Assembly (NCBI RefSeq): GCF_004349055.1
Contig: NZ_SMKX01000084.1
Coordinates: forward strand, 1-36,037
DNA length: 36,037 nucleotides
Reading direction: 5' to 3'
Origin: Kribbella antibiotica
Lineage (GTDB): Bacteria > Actinomycetota > Actinomycetes > Propionibacteriales > Kribbellaceae
Shown: in pieces, positions 6,846 to 14,063 of the stretch
Layout of the letters: every line of letters begins with the position of its first letter
How positions within the stretch are numbered: the stretch's first letter is position 1
The notes under the pieces: model-generated
Database searches by the model: none
What the model saw: the letters and a program-made list of their open reading frames with translations, nothing else
Told to the model about the DNA's origin: nothing
Position numbers and translations under genes: made by a program

Positions 6846-7325
6846 CTACTTACCCGGCGACTGGCTCGGAGTCCTGGTCGGCGTCGGGTACGGCGGCCTC
6901 GACGGGGTCGCCGTCGGTGTCGGCTCCGGCCACCTGCTCGGGGAGGTGGTCGGCGTCGGGTACGGCGCCCTGGACGGCGTTGCCGTCGGCGTCGGCTCGG
7001 GCCGCTTGGTCGGCGGCCGCGGCGCGTCGGACGGAGTCGCGTTGCTCGGCATCGGCGCCTTCGTCGGAGTCCGCGGCGGCTCGCCCGGGCTCGGCGTCGC
7101 CGTCGGCGGCATCGGCGCGTCGCTCGGGACTTGGCTCGGGGTCTCCGTCGGCGGCGTCGGCGCGTCGCTCGGAACCACACTCGGGGTCGGCGACGGCGTA
7201 CCGCCATCTCCGCCACCACTGCGTGCCATTGCCGTCCCGCCAACCGCGATCAGCACCGCCACTGCCGCGGCGACGCCGCCCAGCACGATCCGGGTCGTCC
7301 GCCGCTTCCGGCCTACTTCAGTCAT
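6846..7325 (-). CDS. Single-span membrane protein with Pro/Thr-rich tail
   Basis: This 159-residue protein has a very short, basic cytoplasmic N-terminus (MTEVGRKRRTTR), one transmembrane helix (about residues 13-33) and an outer tail built almost only from Pro, Thr, Ser and Ala (units like PTPTATPSRPPYPTPT). No domain is recognisable. It is built like the tails of the two sigma-linked membrane proteins but lacks their roughly 37-residue cytoplasmic part, so it probably does not bind a sigma factor. A promoter-like GAACC-17-CGTCC element just upstream (7368-7394) resembles the one in front of the sigma gene at 8398, suggesting it belongs to that sigma regulon. A wall-spanning spacer or mucin-like role is a guess. 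Confidence 0.7.
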   Translation of the reverse strand: MTEVGRKRRTTRIVLGGVAAAVAVLIAVGGTAMARSGGGDGGTPSPTPSVVPSDAPTPPTETPSQVPSDAPMPPTATPSPGEPPRTPTKAPMPSNATPSDAPRPPTKRPEPTPTATPSRAPYPTPTTSPSRWPEPTPTATPSRPPYPTPTRTPSQSPGK

Positions 7326-7367
7326 TAGTTGCCCTCCGCCACCACTTCGCCGTTCGGTCAGGCTGAA

Positions 7368-7394
7368 GGACGCGACCTGGTGGCGAAAAGGTTC
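7368..7394 (-). promoter_or_regulatory. ECF-type promoter candidate for the 6846-7325 gene
   Basis: Read on the minus strand, GCAGAACCTTT carries a -35-like GAACC (7394-7390) followed after 17 nt by CGTCC (7372-7368), about 43 nt before the ATG at 7325. The flanking bases (GCAGAACCTTT ... CGCGTCCT) match those of the element at 8423-8448, so both may be read by the sigma factor at 7874-8398. Confidence 0.5.
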
Positions 7395-7409
7395 TGCTCG
7401 GCCAGGAAC

Positions 7410-7877
7410 TCAGTTCCGGGTCGGCGGCTCGGGCGCCTTGCTCGGCGTGTTCGTCGGCGTACCAAACGGTGTGTTCGTCGGCGTGGGCAGCCCCGGGCTA
7501 TCTGGCGGTGTCCGGGGTGTGTCGGTCGGCGTCCTGCTCGGAGTCGGAACGCCGCCCGGAGTCGGGTCTCCACCCGGCGGCGTACTCGCCGTCCGGCTGG
7601 GGGTCGGCTCCTTGAGCGGCGGCGTACTCGGGGTGTGCGGCGTCTGGCTAGGCGTGATCACGGGCCCAGGACCGGCAGGTTGCGGCGTACTGGCAGGCCC
7701 CTGCCCCAGCACGAATCCCGCCGCAGCCACCGCGACCACAGCCACCGAGGCGGACGCGACCGCGAAACTGCGGATCGTACGACGCTTCCGCGCTCCCGCA
7801 ATCACCCGCGACGGATCCAGCGGCGCGATGCTGCCGTCCGGGGCCAGCACAGCCCGCAGCTCGTCCTCGGTGTTCAT
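7410..7877 (-). CDS. Anti-sigma-like single-span membrane protein with Pro/Thr-rich tail (second module)
   Basis: This 155-residue protein has a cytoplasmic segment (residues 1-36, MNTEDELRAVLAPDGSIAPL...), one transmembrane helix (about 37-58) and a Pro/Thr/Ser-rich outer tail with PTNTP, PSRTPT and PPGGDPTPGG units. Its ATG overlaps the stop of the upstream sigma gene as ATGA (7874-7877), giving translational coupling. The layout repeats the module at 4107-5611, with acidic first residues then a basic patch before the membrane. It is therefore the likely membrane-bound partner or sensor of the sigma factor, although no classical anti-sigma motif is visible. Confidence 0.78.
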   Translation of the reverse strand: MNTEDELRAVLAPDGSIAPLDPSRVIAGARKRRTIRSFAVASASVAVVAVAAAGFVLGQGPASTPQPAGPGPVITPSQTPHTPSTPPLKEPTPSRTASTPPGGDPTPGGVPTPSRTPTDTPRTPPDSPGLPTPTNTPFGTPTNTPSKAPEPPTRN

Positions 7878-8398
7878 CGCGCCACCCCACTCAATTCCGG
7901 TACCGCGCGCAGCTTGTCGAGGGCCCGCGCATTCGCACTCTTCACCGTGCCCAGCGCAATCCCGAGCACCGCAGCCGTCTCCCGCTCCGTCAAATCCTCG
8001 ACATACCGCAGTACGACGATCGCCCGCTCCCGCCGGCTCAACGTTTCCAGCGCCGCCCCGACCGACACGCGCCCCTCGACCTCGCCGGTCCGATCCGCCA
8101 CCGGGTTGTCCAGGAACAGCAGATCCAACTCAGCGGCAGCCCCACTCGGCCGCTCCCGCCACGGCCTACGCCGTACCCAGGAAAGATGCTGGTTGACTAC
8201 GGCCTGCCGCACATACGCGAACGGATCCGCCAACTCGATCCGCTCCCAGCGCAGATAGGCCTTCTCGAGAGCGCCCTGCACCAGGTCCTCCGCGAGCCCC
8301 GGATCACCACACAACATCCGGGCAAAGTGCACCAACCGCCCAGATCTGGCCAGCACAAACGCCGTGAAGTCGTCGTCACGACTTCCCGAGCTCACCAT
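7874..8398 (-). CDS. SigE-family ECF RNA polymerase sigma factor (second module)
   Basis: This 174-residue sigma factor has region 2 at about residues 10-78 (FTAFVLARSGRLVHFARMLCGD, then EDLVQGALEKAYLRW) and region 4 at about 115-162 (LSRRERAIVVLRYVEDLTERETAAVLGI, then TVKSANARALDKLR). It is clearly paralogous to the sigma factor at 5096-5611. It is the first gene of a two-gene operon with the overlapping Pro/Thr-rich membrane protein. A GAACC-16-CGTCC promoter candidate lies 25-50 nt upstream and a near-copy precedes the neighbouring gene at 7325, consistent with autoregulation plus a local regulon. Confidence 0.93.
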   Translation of the reverse strand: MVSSGSRDDDFTAFVLARSGRLVHFARMLCGDPGLAEDLVQGALEKAYLRWERIELADPFAYVRQAVVNQHLSWVRRRPWRERPSGAAAELDLLFLDNPVADRTGEVEGRVSVGAALETLSRRERAIVVLRYVEDLTERETAAVLGIALGTVKSANARALDKLRAVPELSGVAR

Positions 8399-8422
8399 TC
8401 ACTCTCCATCCGTCACTCCTGA

Positions 8423-8448
8423 GGACGCGGTGGAGTCGTGAAAGGTTC
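8423..8448 (-). promoter_or_regulatory. ECF-type promoter candidate of the second sigma operon
   Basis: On the minus strand GCAGAACCTTT contains GAACC (8448-8444), then 16 nt, then CGTCC (8427-8423), about 25 nt before the ATG at 8398. GAAC/CGTC pairs at this spacing are typical of ECF sigma promoters. The near-identical element at 7368-7394 supports it. Confidence 0.55.
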
Positions 8449-8805
8449 TGCTTCGTCGCAAACTTTCTTTGGCGGTATGGCGGGGGGGGTGACCGCGCGC
8501 TCCGATGCGGCCGAGCTCGCTGCGTGTGGTTGCTCGCCGCTGCGGCCGATTTACAGTGCGAGGGTGGCCCGGCCCGGCGCGTGGCTGAGGGGGATGGCGA
8601 GGCTGGCGACTGCGTGCACGCCGTCTGAGGTGCTCGCTGTGGTTGCGGTCGGTAGCGAGGATGCCTGGAAAGTGACCCTCCGCGGTGGTGAAAGACGCCA
8701 GCAAGGAGGCGTGGGGTCCTGCCGTGCCCGGCTGACCCTCGGGCGCCGCGCTGGTTGCCTCTTTTCGTCGCGGCGCTGTCCACTTGTCGGGGGTCTGTGG
8801 GCTTG

Positions 8806-8862
8806 GTGGTGGGCGTGAACAAGTAACTACCTGTCCCAGCCCACCACTTCTTGTTCAAGCCC
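8806..8862. repeat. Interleaved inverted repeats with pseudoknot-like order
   Basis: GTGGTGGGC (8806-8814) is complementary to GCCCACCAC (8839-8847). GGGCGTGAACAAG (8811-8823) is complementary, with one mismatch, to CTTGTTCAAGCCC (8850-8862). The arms come in the order a, b, a', b', so the two pairings are either alternative or form a pseudoknot in RNA. Confidence 0.6.
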
Positions 8863-8907
8863 CCGGCTGTTGGCCCGGCCACGCCACGCCAGCCGCGCCG
8901 ACCGTCA

Positions 8908-8954
8908 CTACGCGTGAGTTTTTCGGCGTATAGACCCGAAAAAGTCACGCGTAG
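8908..8954. repeat. Long inverted repeat, 19-bp arms
   Basis: CTACGCGTGAGTTTTTCGG (8908-8926) is repeated inverted at 8936-8954 with a single mismatch, around a 9-nt loop. It is not near a gene end, so a terminator role is unlikely. It could be a hairpin of an RNA, a MITE core or a large operator. Confidence 0.75.
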
Positions 8955-8985
8955 CGCGAAACGGCAGGCGGATACGCCGGTGAAA

Positions 8986-9029
8986 CTCCCCAGCGCCCGA
9001 TGCGTCAGGTATCCGGGCGCGCTGGGGAG
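8986..9029. repeat. Inverted repeat CTCCCCAGCGCCCG / CGGGCGCGCTGGGGAG
   Basis: The arms at 8986-8999 and 9014-9029 match apart from a 2-nt bulge, with a 14-nt loop. The CTCCCCAGC part recurs near 9058-9066 after a similar CCGGTRAA prefix. Confidence 0.65.
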
Positions 9030-9409
9030 CGAAACTGACCTGGAATGACCGGTAAAGCTCCCCAGCCCCACCCACCAGCCCACCCGGAGATCTGGGTGGA
9101 ACGTTTTGTGCAAATGGCGACATGAAGTTTCCACCCGGCGCCGCTTTTCCACCTCAGCCATAGCGGGCACCTCAAGCAGCGGTCACGCGATCGCCGACCT
9201 CGCCAGTACCTCAACCACCCGCCGGGCCCAGCCAAGCTCTTTATGTAACGCGGCCGCCGCGGCGACCAGCCACAAGCAATGTGTCCGGCTTGTCCGGTGC
9301 GGCGGCCAGCCATCCCCGCCGTACCGACCCAGAACGCGCCTTTGTGGAACGCCAAGGCCACTCCGTGCCCACGAGAGACCACCAAGGCGCGAAAGAGCCA
9401 GCGGATCGG

Positions 9410-10741
9410 CTAGGCGCGATCGGCGGGAGGTGCGGCGGCGCTCACCGGCTGGGGTTTCGGGGCGCTGATGTTCCCGAGGTCAGCGGCGAGGCGGACGCGG
9501 TTACGGCCGGCGGCTTTGGCGGCGTACATGGCTCGGTCGGCCTGGAGCAGGAGGTCGTCGACGGTGATGCCTTCGGCGGGGTAGACGGCGACGCCGATCG
9601 AGACGGTGAGCTGGAAGTCGTCCGGGTCGAGGTCGGGGCAGTCGAGGACGCCGGCGCACATGGCGGCGAGGGGGCTGTCGGCTACGGCTTGGCGGAGGCG
9701 GTCGGCGGTGACGGTGGCTTCGTCGATGCCGGTGTCGGGGAGGGCGATCACGAACTCCTCGCCGCCGAAGCGGCCGATCACGTCTTTGGCGCGGATCGCG
9801 CTGCGCAGGATGGTGGCGACGGCGCGGAGGGCTTCGTCGCCGACGAGGTGGCCGTGGCGGTCGTTGACCTGCTTGAAGTGGTCGATGTCGATCAGCAGGA
9901 CGGACATCTGCTCGCGCTGGGTCCGTGTACGGCGCAGCATCTCTTCGGTCTGCCGGCGCCAGAAGTCGACGCGGGTCAGGCTGGTCTTCGGGTCGGTCTG
10001 CGCCTCGGACTCGAGTTGGCCGAGGAGCAGCGCGCGTTGTGCGGTCAGCGTGATCGGGATCGCCACGAACGCGAACCACGGACTGATCAGGCAAGCGCCG
10101 GCCAGCAAACAGCCGAACATCGCGGCCGTCACGTCGATGCACAGGTCGTCGAATCCGCCGACCGTCTCCTGTCGCGTGCTGCCCGGGATGATCAGCGAGA
10201 TGGCCAGGCCGCACAACAGGGTGTCGGTCACGACGAACGTGACAGCGGTCGCCACCATCGCGGCGACCAGGGCGAGCTCACCGCCGCCGAACAGATCGCG
10301 CGCCGACTGGAAGACGGCGTGCGCGGCACCGACGGCCAGCACGTGGACTGCGGTCGAGAAGGCCCACCGGTACGGGATGCACTTGCCGGCGCGGATCCGC
10401 CACCAGATGCGGAGCAGCACGACGACCAGGATCGCCATCGCCGGATGCAGGATGATGGCGGCCGCGATCATCCAGGCCGGGGCGAGGTCCTTGTGCAGCG
10501 CGCCACCACGGCGGCGCCGGTTCTCCACCCGACGGGCGCCCTCGACCGCGATCAGGGCCGAGACGGTCAACGCGGCCACCACATCGAGGCCGTGCCAGCT
10601 CGGCAACTCGGTATAGGCCTGAACGCCGTACCCGATGGCGCCGAAGTCGACGAGCACGACAACAACGAACGCCGGGACCGTCAAAGTCCAGAGCGCCCAT
10701 TTCCGTACTGATCGCCTACTCTGCGCAACCATCACCCCCAC
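9410..10741 (-). CDS. Membrane-bound diguanylate cyclase (GGDEF domain)
   Basis: This 443-residue protein has an N-terminal membrane half (about residues 15-235, at least six hydrophobic helices, MASE-like) and a complete GGDEF domain (about 255-420). The catalytic loop is GGEEF at residues 326-330. RAKD lies five residues before it (317-320), a canonical RxxD inhibitory site for c-di-GMP feedback. The metal/substrate-binding LLIDIDHFKQVNDRHGHLVGD is intact. It should make c-di-GMP from two GTP in response to a signal sensed by the membrane part. No EAL domain is present. An ATG three codons in (10732) is an equally good start, and no strong ribosome site separates them. It is monocistronic, preceded by two stacked inverted repeats (10831-10882). 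Confidence 0.92.
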   Translation of the reverse strand: MGVMVAQSRRSVRKWALWTLTVPAFVVVVLVDFGAIGYGVQAYTELPSWHGLDVVAALTVSALIAVEGARRVENRRRRGGALHKDLAPAWMIAAAIILHPAMAILVVVLLRIWWRIRAGKCIPYRWAFSTAVHVLAVGAAHAVFQSARDLFGGGELALVAAMVATAVTFVVTDTLLCGLAISLIIPGSTRQETVGGFDDLCIDVTAAMFGCLLAGACLISPWFAFVAIPITLTAQRALLLGQLESEAQTDPKTSLTRVDFWRRQTEEMLRRTRTQREQMSVLLIDIDHFKQVNDRHGHLVGDEALRAVATILRSAIRAKDVIGRFGGEEFVIALPDTGIDEATVTADRLRQAVADSPLAAMCAGVLDCPDLDPDDFQLTVSIGVAVYPAEGITVDDLLLQADRAMYAAKAAGRNRVRLAADLGNISAPKPQPVSAAAPPADRA

Positions 10742-10830
10742 GGTACGGCGTGTGAGCGCCTGGTCCCAATCCGCGACGGAGCGGCCCGGATGACAATGTG
10801 GAAACGATGATCAGGGCCGGCCGATTCAGT

Positions 10831-10882
10831 CGTTTGATCAATCATCAAACGCCAAAAACCTTTATATCGTTCGGTTTTTGGC
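10831..10882. repeat. Two adjacent inverted repeats upstream of the GGDEF gene
   Basis: CGTTTGAT (10831-10838) pairs with ATCAAACG (10844-10851). GCCAAAAACC (10851-10860) pairs with GGTTTTTGGC (10873-10882). The second loop, TTTATATCGTTC, is strikingly AT-rich for this DNA. The pair lies 90-140 bp upstream of the diguanylate cyclase start and downstream of the ATPase terminator, so it may regulate the former. Confidence 0.55.
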
Positions 10883-10941
10883 GGACCCCTGGGTCTCGAA
10901 AAGGTTTCCGGGCTCACCCGCGCAGGACCGCAGGATCGGCG

Positions 10942-10966
10942 GCCGGGTCCGCTCAGCGGACCCGGC
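10942..10966 (-). terminator. Terminator hairpin after the HerA-like ATPase gene
   Basis: GCCGGGTCCGC (10942-10952) pairs perfectly with 10956-10966 around a 3-nt loop, 18 bp beyond the stop codon at 10984. Confidence 0.75.
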
Positions 10967-10983
10967 GCGTCGGGTAAGAGTGA

Positions 10984-12537
10984 TTACCGGCGGCGACGAG
11001 CGGCGCCGAACAGCCCGCGGACGATCTCCCGGCCCGCGGTCCGCGCGAACTGCTTGAAGGCCGACGAACCGATGACCTGCTCGACCATCGACTTCTCCGG
11101 CTTCGGCGCCCGGCCGCGCGGCGCCGGCTGCTCCTGCGGCTGTTGCTGCTGCTTGGCCTGCTCCTCGGCCTGGGCCTGCTCGGCGCCGGCCTGAACCTTC
11201 TTCGCGAGGATCTCGTACGCCGATTCCCGGTCGAGCACCTGTGCGTACTTGGCGTTGTTCGCGGAAGCCGCCACCGCAGCGGTCATCTGATCCGCAGCAG
11301 CCGGCGCCATCAGCGACAGCGGCGCCCGGAGCCGGGTCCACGCGACCGGGGTCGGCGCGCCCTTCTCGTTCATCACGGTCACGATCGCCTCGCCGATGCC
11401 GAGCTGGGTCAGCACTTCACCGAGGTCGTACGCCGAGTTCGGGAAGGTCGAGACCGTCGCCTTCAACGCCTTGGCGTCGTTCGGGGTGTGCGCCCGCAGT
11501 TGGTGCTGAACCCGTGAACCGAGCTGGGCGAGAACGTCGTCCGGCACGTCCTTCGGGGTCTGGGTGACGAAGAAGACGCCGACACCCTTCGACCGGATCA
11601 GCCGGACGGTCTGCGCGATCGAGTCCAGGAACGCCTTCGAGGCGTCGTTGAACAGCAGGTGCGCCTCGTCGAAGAAGAAGACCAGCTTCGGCTTGTCCGC
11701 GTCGCCGACCTCGGGCAGGTCGTGGAACAGGTCGGCCAGCAGCCACATCAGGAAGGTCGAGAACAGCGCCGGCCGGTCCTGCAGGTTCGGCAGTTCGAGC
11801 AGCGAGATGACGCCCTTGCCGTCGCGCACCTGGAGCAGGTCGGCGGTGTCGAACTCCGGCTCCCCGAAGAACGCCTCGGCACCCTGGTCGGCGAACCCGA
11901 TCAGCGCGCGCAGGATGACGCCCGCGGTCGCCGCGGACAGCCCGCCGAGGTCCTTCAGGTCGGCCTTGCCCTCGTCGCTGGCGAGGTGCGTGATGACCGC
12001 ACGCAGGTCCTTGATGTCGAGAAGCGTCAGACCCTGCTTGTCGGCGTAGTGGAAGATCAGCCCCAGCGAGGACTCCTGGACGTCGTTCAGCCCAAGCACC
12101 TTGGACAGCAGTACCGGCCCGAACGACGTGACGGTCGCCCGGATCGGGATACCGGTGCCCTGGCCGCCGAGTGCGTAGAACTCGGTCGGGAAGCCGGTCG
12201 CGACCCATTCCTGACCGATCGTCTTGGTCCGGGCCAGCAGCTTGTCGTTGCTCGCACCCGGCTGCGAGATCCCGGACAGGTCACCCTTGATGTCAGCGGC
12301 GAACACCGCAACACCCGCGGCCGACAACTGCTCGGCCATCAGCTGCAGCGTCTTCGTCTTACCGGTACCGGTCGCGCCGGCCACCAGGCCGTGCCGGTTC
12401 ACCATCGACAACGGGATCCGCACCGCCGCCTCCGGCTTCGGCTCGCCGTCGACCAACAGCGCCCCGAGCTCGATCGCCGCCCCCTCGAACGCATACCCCT
12501 GCTTGACGGTCTCCACGACGTCGCCTGTCTCAGCCAT
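10984..12537 (-). CDS. HerA-like P-loop ATPase (DUF853 family)
   Basis: This 517-residue protein has Walker A GATGTGKT (residues 54-61), Walker B KLVFFFDEAHLLF (Asp290-Glu291) and family blocks typical of DUF853/HerA-C proteins, such as FAADIKGDLSGISQPG, SLGLIFHYAD and GVFFVTQTPKDVPDDVLAQLGSRVQHQLRA. These are hexameric RecA-like motor ATPases related to HerA/FtsK. The biological role of the DUF853 branch is not settled. The C-terminal 80 residues are a Gln/Ala-rich linker and a basic tail ending GAARRRR. A -10-like TAGGCT lies 6 nt before the ATG with no ribosome site, implying a leaderless mRNA. It is divergent from the gene at 12675 and monocistronic. Confidence 0.92.
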   Translation of the reverse strand: MAETGDVVETVKQGYAFEGAAIELGALLVDGEPKPEAAVRIPLSMVNRHGLVAGATGTGKTKTLQLMAEQLSAAGVAVFAADIKGDLSGISQPGASNDKLLARTKTIGQEWVATGFPTEFYALGGQGTGIPIRATVTSFGPVLLSKVLGLNDVQESSLGLIFHYADKQGLTLLDIKDLRAVITHLASDEGKADLKDLGGLSAATAGVILRALIGFADQGAEAFFGEPEFDTADLLQVRDGKGVISLLELPNLQDRPALFSTFLMWLLADLFHDLPEVGDADKPKLVFFFDEAHLLFNDASKAFLDSIAQTVRLIRSKGVGVFFVTQTPKDVPDDVLAQLGSRVQHQLRAHTPNDAKALKATVSTFPNSAYDLGEVLTQLGIGEAIVTVMNEKGAPTPVAWTRLRAPLSLMAPAAADQMTAAVAASANNAKYAQVLDRESAYEILAKKVQAGAEQAQAEEQAKQQQQPQEQPAPRGRAPKPEKSMVEQVIGSSAFKQFARTAGREIVRGLFGAARRRR

Positions 12538-12543
12538 GGCGGC

Positions 12544-12549
12544 AGCCTA
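12544..12549 (-). promoter_or_regulatory. Probable -10 element (TAGGCT) of a leaderless ATPase transcript
   Basis: On the minus strand TAGGCT is followed by exactly 6 nt and then ATG (12537). The same hexamer and spacing precede the kinase gene at 367. Confidence 0.5.
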
Positions 12550-12662
12550 TTACCTCAAGATCTACAACCTGGGTATGACGTGTTTCTCCTCCAAAAGGTT
12601 GAGTCTTGGTTCTGGACTGTTCCGGTGACGTTTATGACCTCTCAGAAGACCTCGGACACCGC

Positions 12663-12668
12663 TAGACT
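12663..12668 (+). promoter_or_regulatory. Probable -10 element (TAGACT) of a leaderless transcript
   Basis: TAGACT is followed by 6 nt and then the GTG start codon at 12675, consistent with transcription starting on the start codon. Confidence 0.5.
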
Positions 12669-12674
12669 CCGGGA

Positions 12675-12968
12675 GTGATCTTCAAGCGTGTCGGGGAGGA
12701 AAAGCCGTACCCGGAGCACGGGCTCAAGCCGAAGGACTGGTCGACGCTGCCACCACGGCAGGTGCGGCTGGATCAGTTGGTGACGACGAAGGGCACGCTC
12801 GACCTGGCCGCGTTGCTCGACGAGGACTCGACGTTCTACGGCGACCTGTTCGCCCACGTCGTCGAATGGAGGGGTGAGATGTTCCTCGAGGACGGTTTGC
12901 ACCGCGCACTGCGAGCGGCACTGCAGCAGCGCTTGGTTCTGCACGCCCGGGTTCTGGTCGTGGACTGA
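12675..12968 (+). CDS. Small VapB-antitoxin-like protein of unknown role
   Basis: This 97-residue protein starts with GTG (MIFKRVGEEKPYPEHGL). It belongs to a widely conserved actinobacterial family marked by PPRQVRLDQLVTTKGTLDLAALL, DSTFYGDLF and LEDGLHRALRAALQQR. I recall automated annotation naming this family a type II VapB-family antitoxin. No PIN-domain VapC toxin is adjacent, and the next gene is a LytR_C membrane protein 5 bp downstream on the same strand. A housekeeping role linked to that neighbour is therefore at least as likely. A -10-like TAGACT 6 nt before the GTG points to a leaderless mRNA. Confidence 0.8.
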   Translation: MIFKRVGEEKPYPEHGLKPKDWSTLPPRQVRLDQLVTTKGTLDLAALLDEDSTFYGDLFAHVVEWRGEMFLEDGLHRALRAALQQRLVLHARVLVVD

Positions 12969-12973
12969 TCACG

Positions 12974-13537
12974 ATGACCGCCCTTTACCCCCAGCCCCGT
13001 CCGCAGCTGCGGATCCACTGGCGCACGCCCATCACCATGGTGATCCTGCTGATGGTCCTGGTCGGCGGCGCCTGGTGGGGCTGGAACTCGCTGAGTAACA
13101 GCAGCGCCGGCCCGACCTGCGTCGAGCAGCAGCTGGAGAACAACCGCCTGGTGCCCAAGCAGGTCTCGGTGAACGTCTACAACGGCGGCGCCAAAGGCGG
13201 TACGGCGGCCGCTGTCGCCGACCTGCTGAAGAAGCGCGGCTTCCACGTCGCCAAGATCGCCAACGAGCCGAACGGCAACAAGGTCGACACCCTCGAGGTC
13301 CGCGGCCACGCCGCCGACTCCCCCGAGCTCCAGCTAGTCGCCGGCCAAACAGCCCAGAAGCCCGTCCCCGTCGCCGACGGCCGCGACAGCCACACCGTCG
13401 ACCTCGTCGTCGGCACCAAGTACACCAAGCTCAACGCAAAGGGTCTGGCGTCGATCGGCGTACCGGCCGGCAGCTCCGTCTGCCTCCCGACGATCTACAC
13501 CCCCCAGCCCGTCCCCAAGGGGCAAAACCCGAACTGA
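12974..13537 (+). CDS. LytR_C-domain membrane protein
   Basis: This 187-residue protein has a cytoplasmic N-terminus (about 19 residues), one transmembrane helix (about 20-40, ITMVILLMVLVGGAWWGW) and an outer LytR/CpsA/Psr C-terminal (LytR_C) domain at about 62-150. Diagnostic motifs are VSVNVYNGGAKGGTAAAVADLL and RGFHVAKIANEP. The domain occurs alone or attached to wall-polymer ligases and is thought to act at the cell envelope; its exact function is not known. The start lies 5 bp after the stop of the VapB-like gene, without a strong ribosome site, so coupled translation is likely. Its stop (13535-13537) directly abuts the stop of the convergent gene. Confidence 0.85.
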   Translation: MTALYPQPRPQLRIHWRTPITMVILLMVLVGGAWWGWNSLSNSSAGPTCVEQQLENNRLVPKQVSVNVYNGGAKGGTAAAVADLLKKRGFHVAKIANEPNGNKVDTLEVRGHAADSPELQLVAGQTAQKPVPVADGRDSHTVDLVVGTKYTKLNAKGLASIGVPAGSSVCLPTIYTPQPVPKGQNPN

Positions 13538-14023
13538 TCAGTCGGTCGTAGGCGGCCTCGGCACAGGGCCGAAGTCGCCGCGTTCTGGTGAGGTCAGGAT
13601 GGCGAGGAGCTCGGGATCCGCGTAGATCTCCGCGGTGTTCCGCCACTGAGTAATCAGCGTCAATACGGGCGCAGATACTCGCAGTTCAGCGCTCGCATCC
13701 AACATGTCCACCAGTTCCTGGGCGAACTCGTCCCGGGCTCTTGGCGGAAGAAACGCGCTCCACGGGAAGACCTGCGGCAACATCTCGAGCACAAGCCGAG
13801 AACGCGTTTCCGGGTTGCCCATGACGGCTCGCAGCACGCGAACTGTCAGGACGAGGATCTGGTGGTTCTCCGACGTCTGCGCGACCGTGGTGAGCACGAG
13901 GTCGTCCTCAGCGCCTCGGCGACGGACGAGGAGTGCCTGGCGGCGCGTCGACTTGAGCTTCTCGACCGTCTCGACGGGACGCTGCAGCAGGTCGGAGAAC
14001 GTAACTTCCAGCAGATCCGCCAT
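13538..14023 (-). CDS. Phd/prevent-host-death-like protein with an extra C-terminal domain, no toxin nearby
   Basis: This 161-residue protein's first 45 residues (FSDLLQRPVETVEKLKSTRR, then LLVRRRGAEDDLVLTT) resemble the N-terminal DNA-binding part of Phd/YefM antitoxins: a helix, then a beta pair with basic and acidic clusters. The following 110 residues are mainly helical (QILVLTVRVLRAVMGN, ... RARDEFAQELVDMLDAS) and I recognise no family. Antitoxins of this kind often carry a C-terminal toxin-neutralising region, yet no toxin gene adjoins it: the gene lies between the antiporter (40 bp upstream) and the abutting convergent LytR_C gene. It may be an orphan antitoxin or a plain regulator. 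Confidence 0.75.
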   Translation of the reverse strand: MADLLEVTFSDLLQRPVETVEKLKSTRRQALLVRRRGAEDDLVLTTVAQTSENHQILVLTVRVLRAVMGNPETRSRLVLEMLPQVFPWSAFLPPRARDEFAQELVDMLDASAELRVSAPVLTLITQWRNTAEIYADPELLAILTSPERGDFGPVPRPPTTD

Positions 14024-14063
14024 AGTTCAAAGGTAGTTCAGTGGAAGGCTCCGCTGCTAACCG

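Larger units (their letters stand above)
8399..9409. other. About 1 kb without a credible gene, rich in inverted repeats
   Basis: Apart from the sigma promoter at its left edge, this stretch has open frames on both strands, but none shows a recognisable domain, a ribosome site or sensible composition. They look like chance frames of GC-rich DNA. The stretch holds several strong inverted repeats (8806-8862, 8908-8954, 8986-9029) and an imperfect direct repeat (CCGGTGAAACTCCCCAGC at 8978-8995 and CCGGTAAAGCTCCCCAGC near 9049-9066). It could hold a structured RNA, a MITE/REP-type element or the remains of mobile DNA. Confidence 0.6.

Noticed and set aside
8376..9170. 264-codon minus-strand frame and smaller frames in the gene-free region
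   Set aside because: Ser/Arg/Pro-rich, no family resemblance, no ribosome site, and the frame passes through the sigma promoter and several hairpins.
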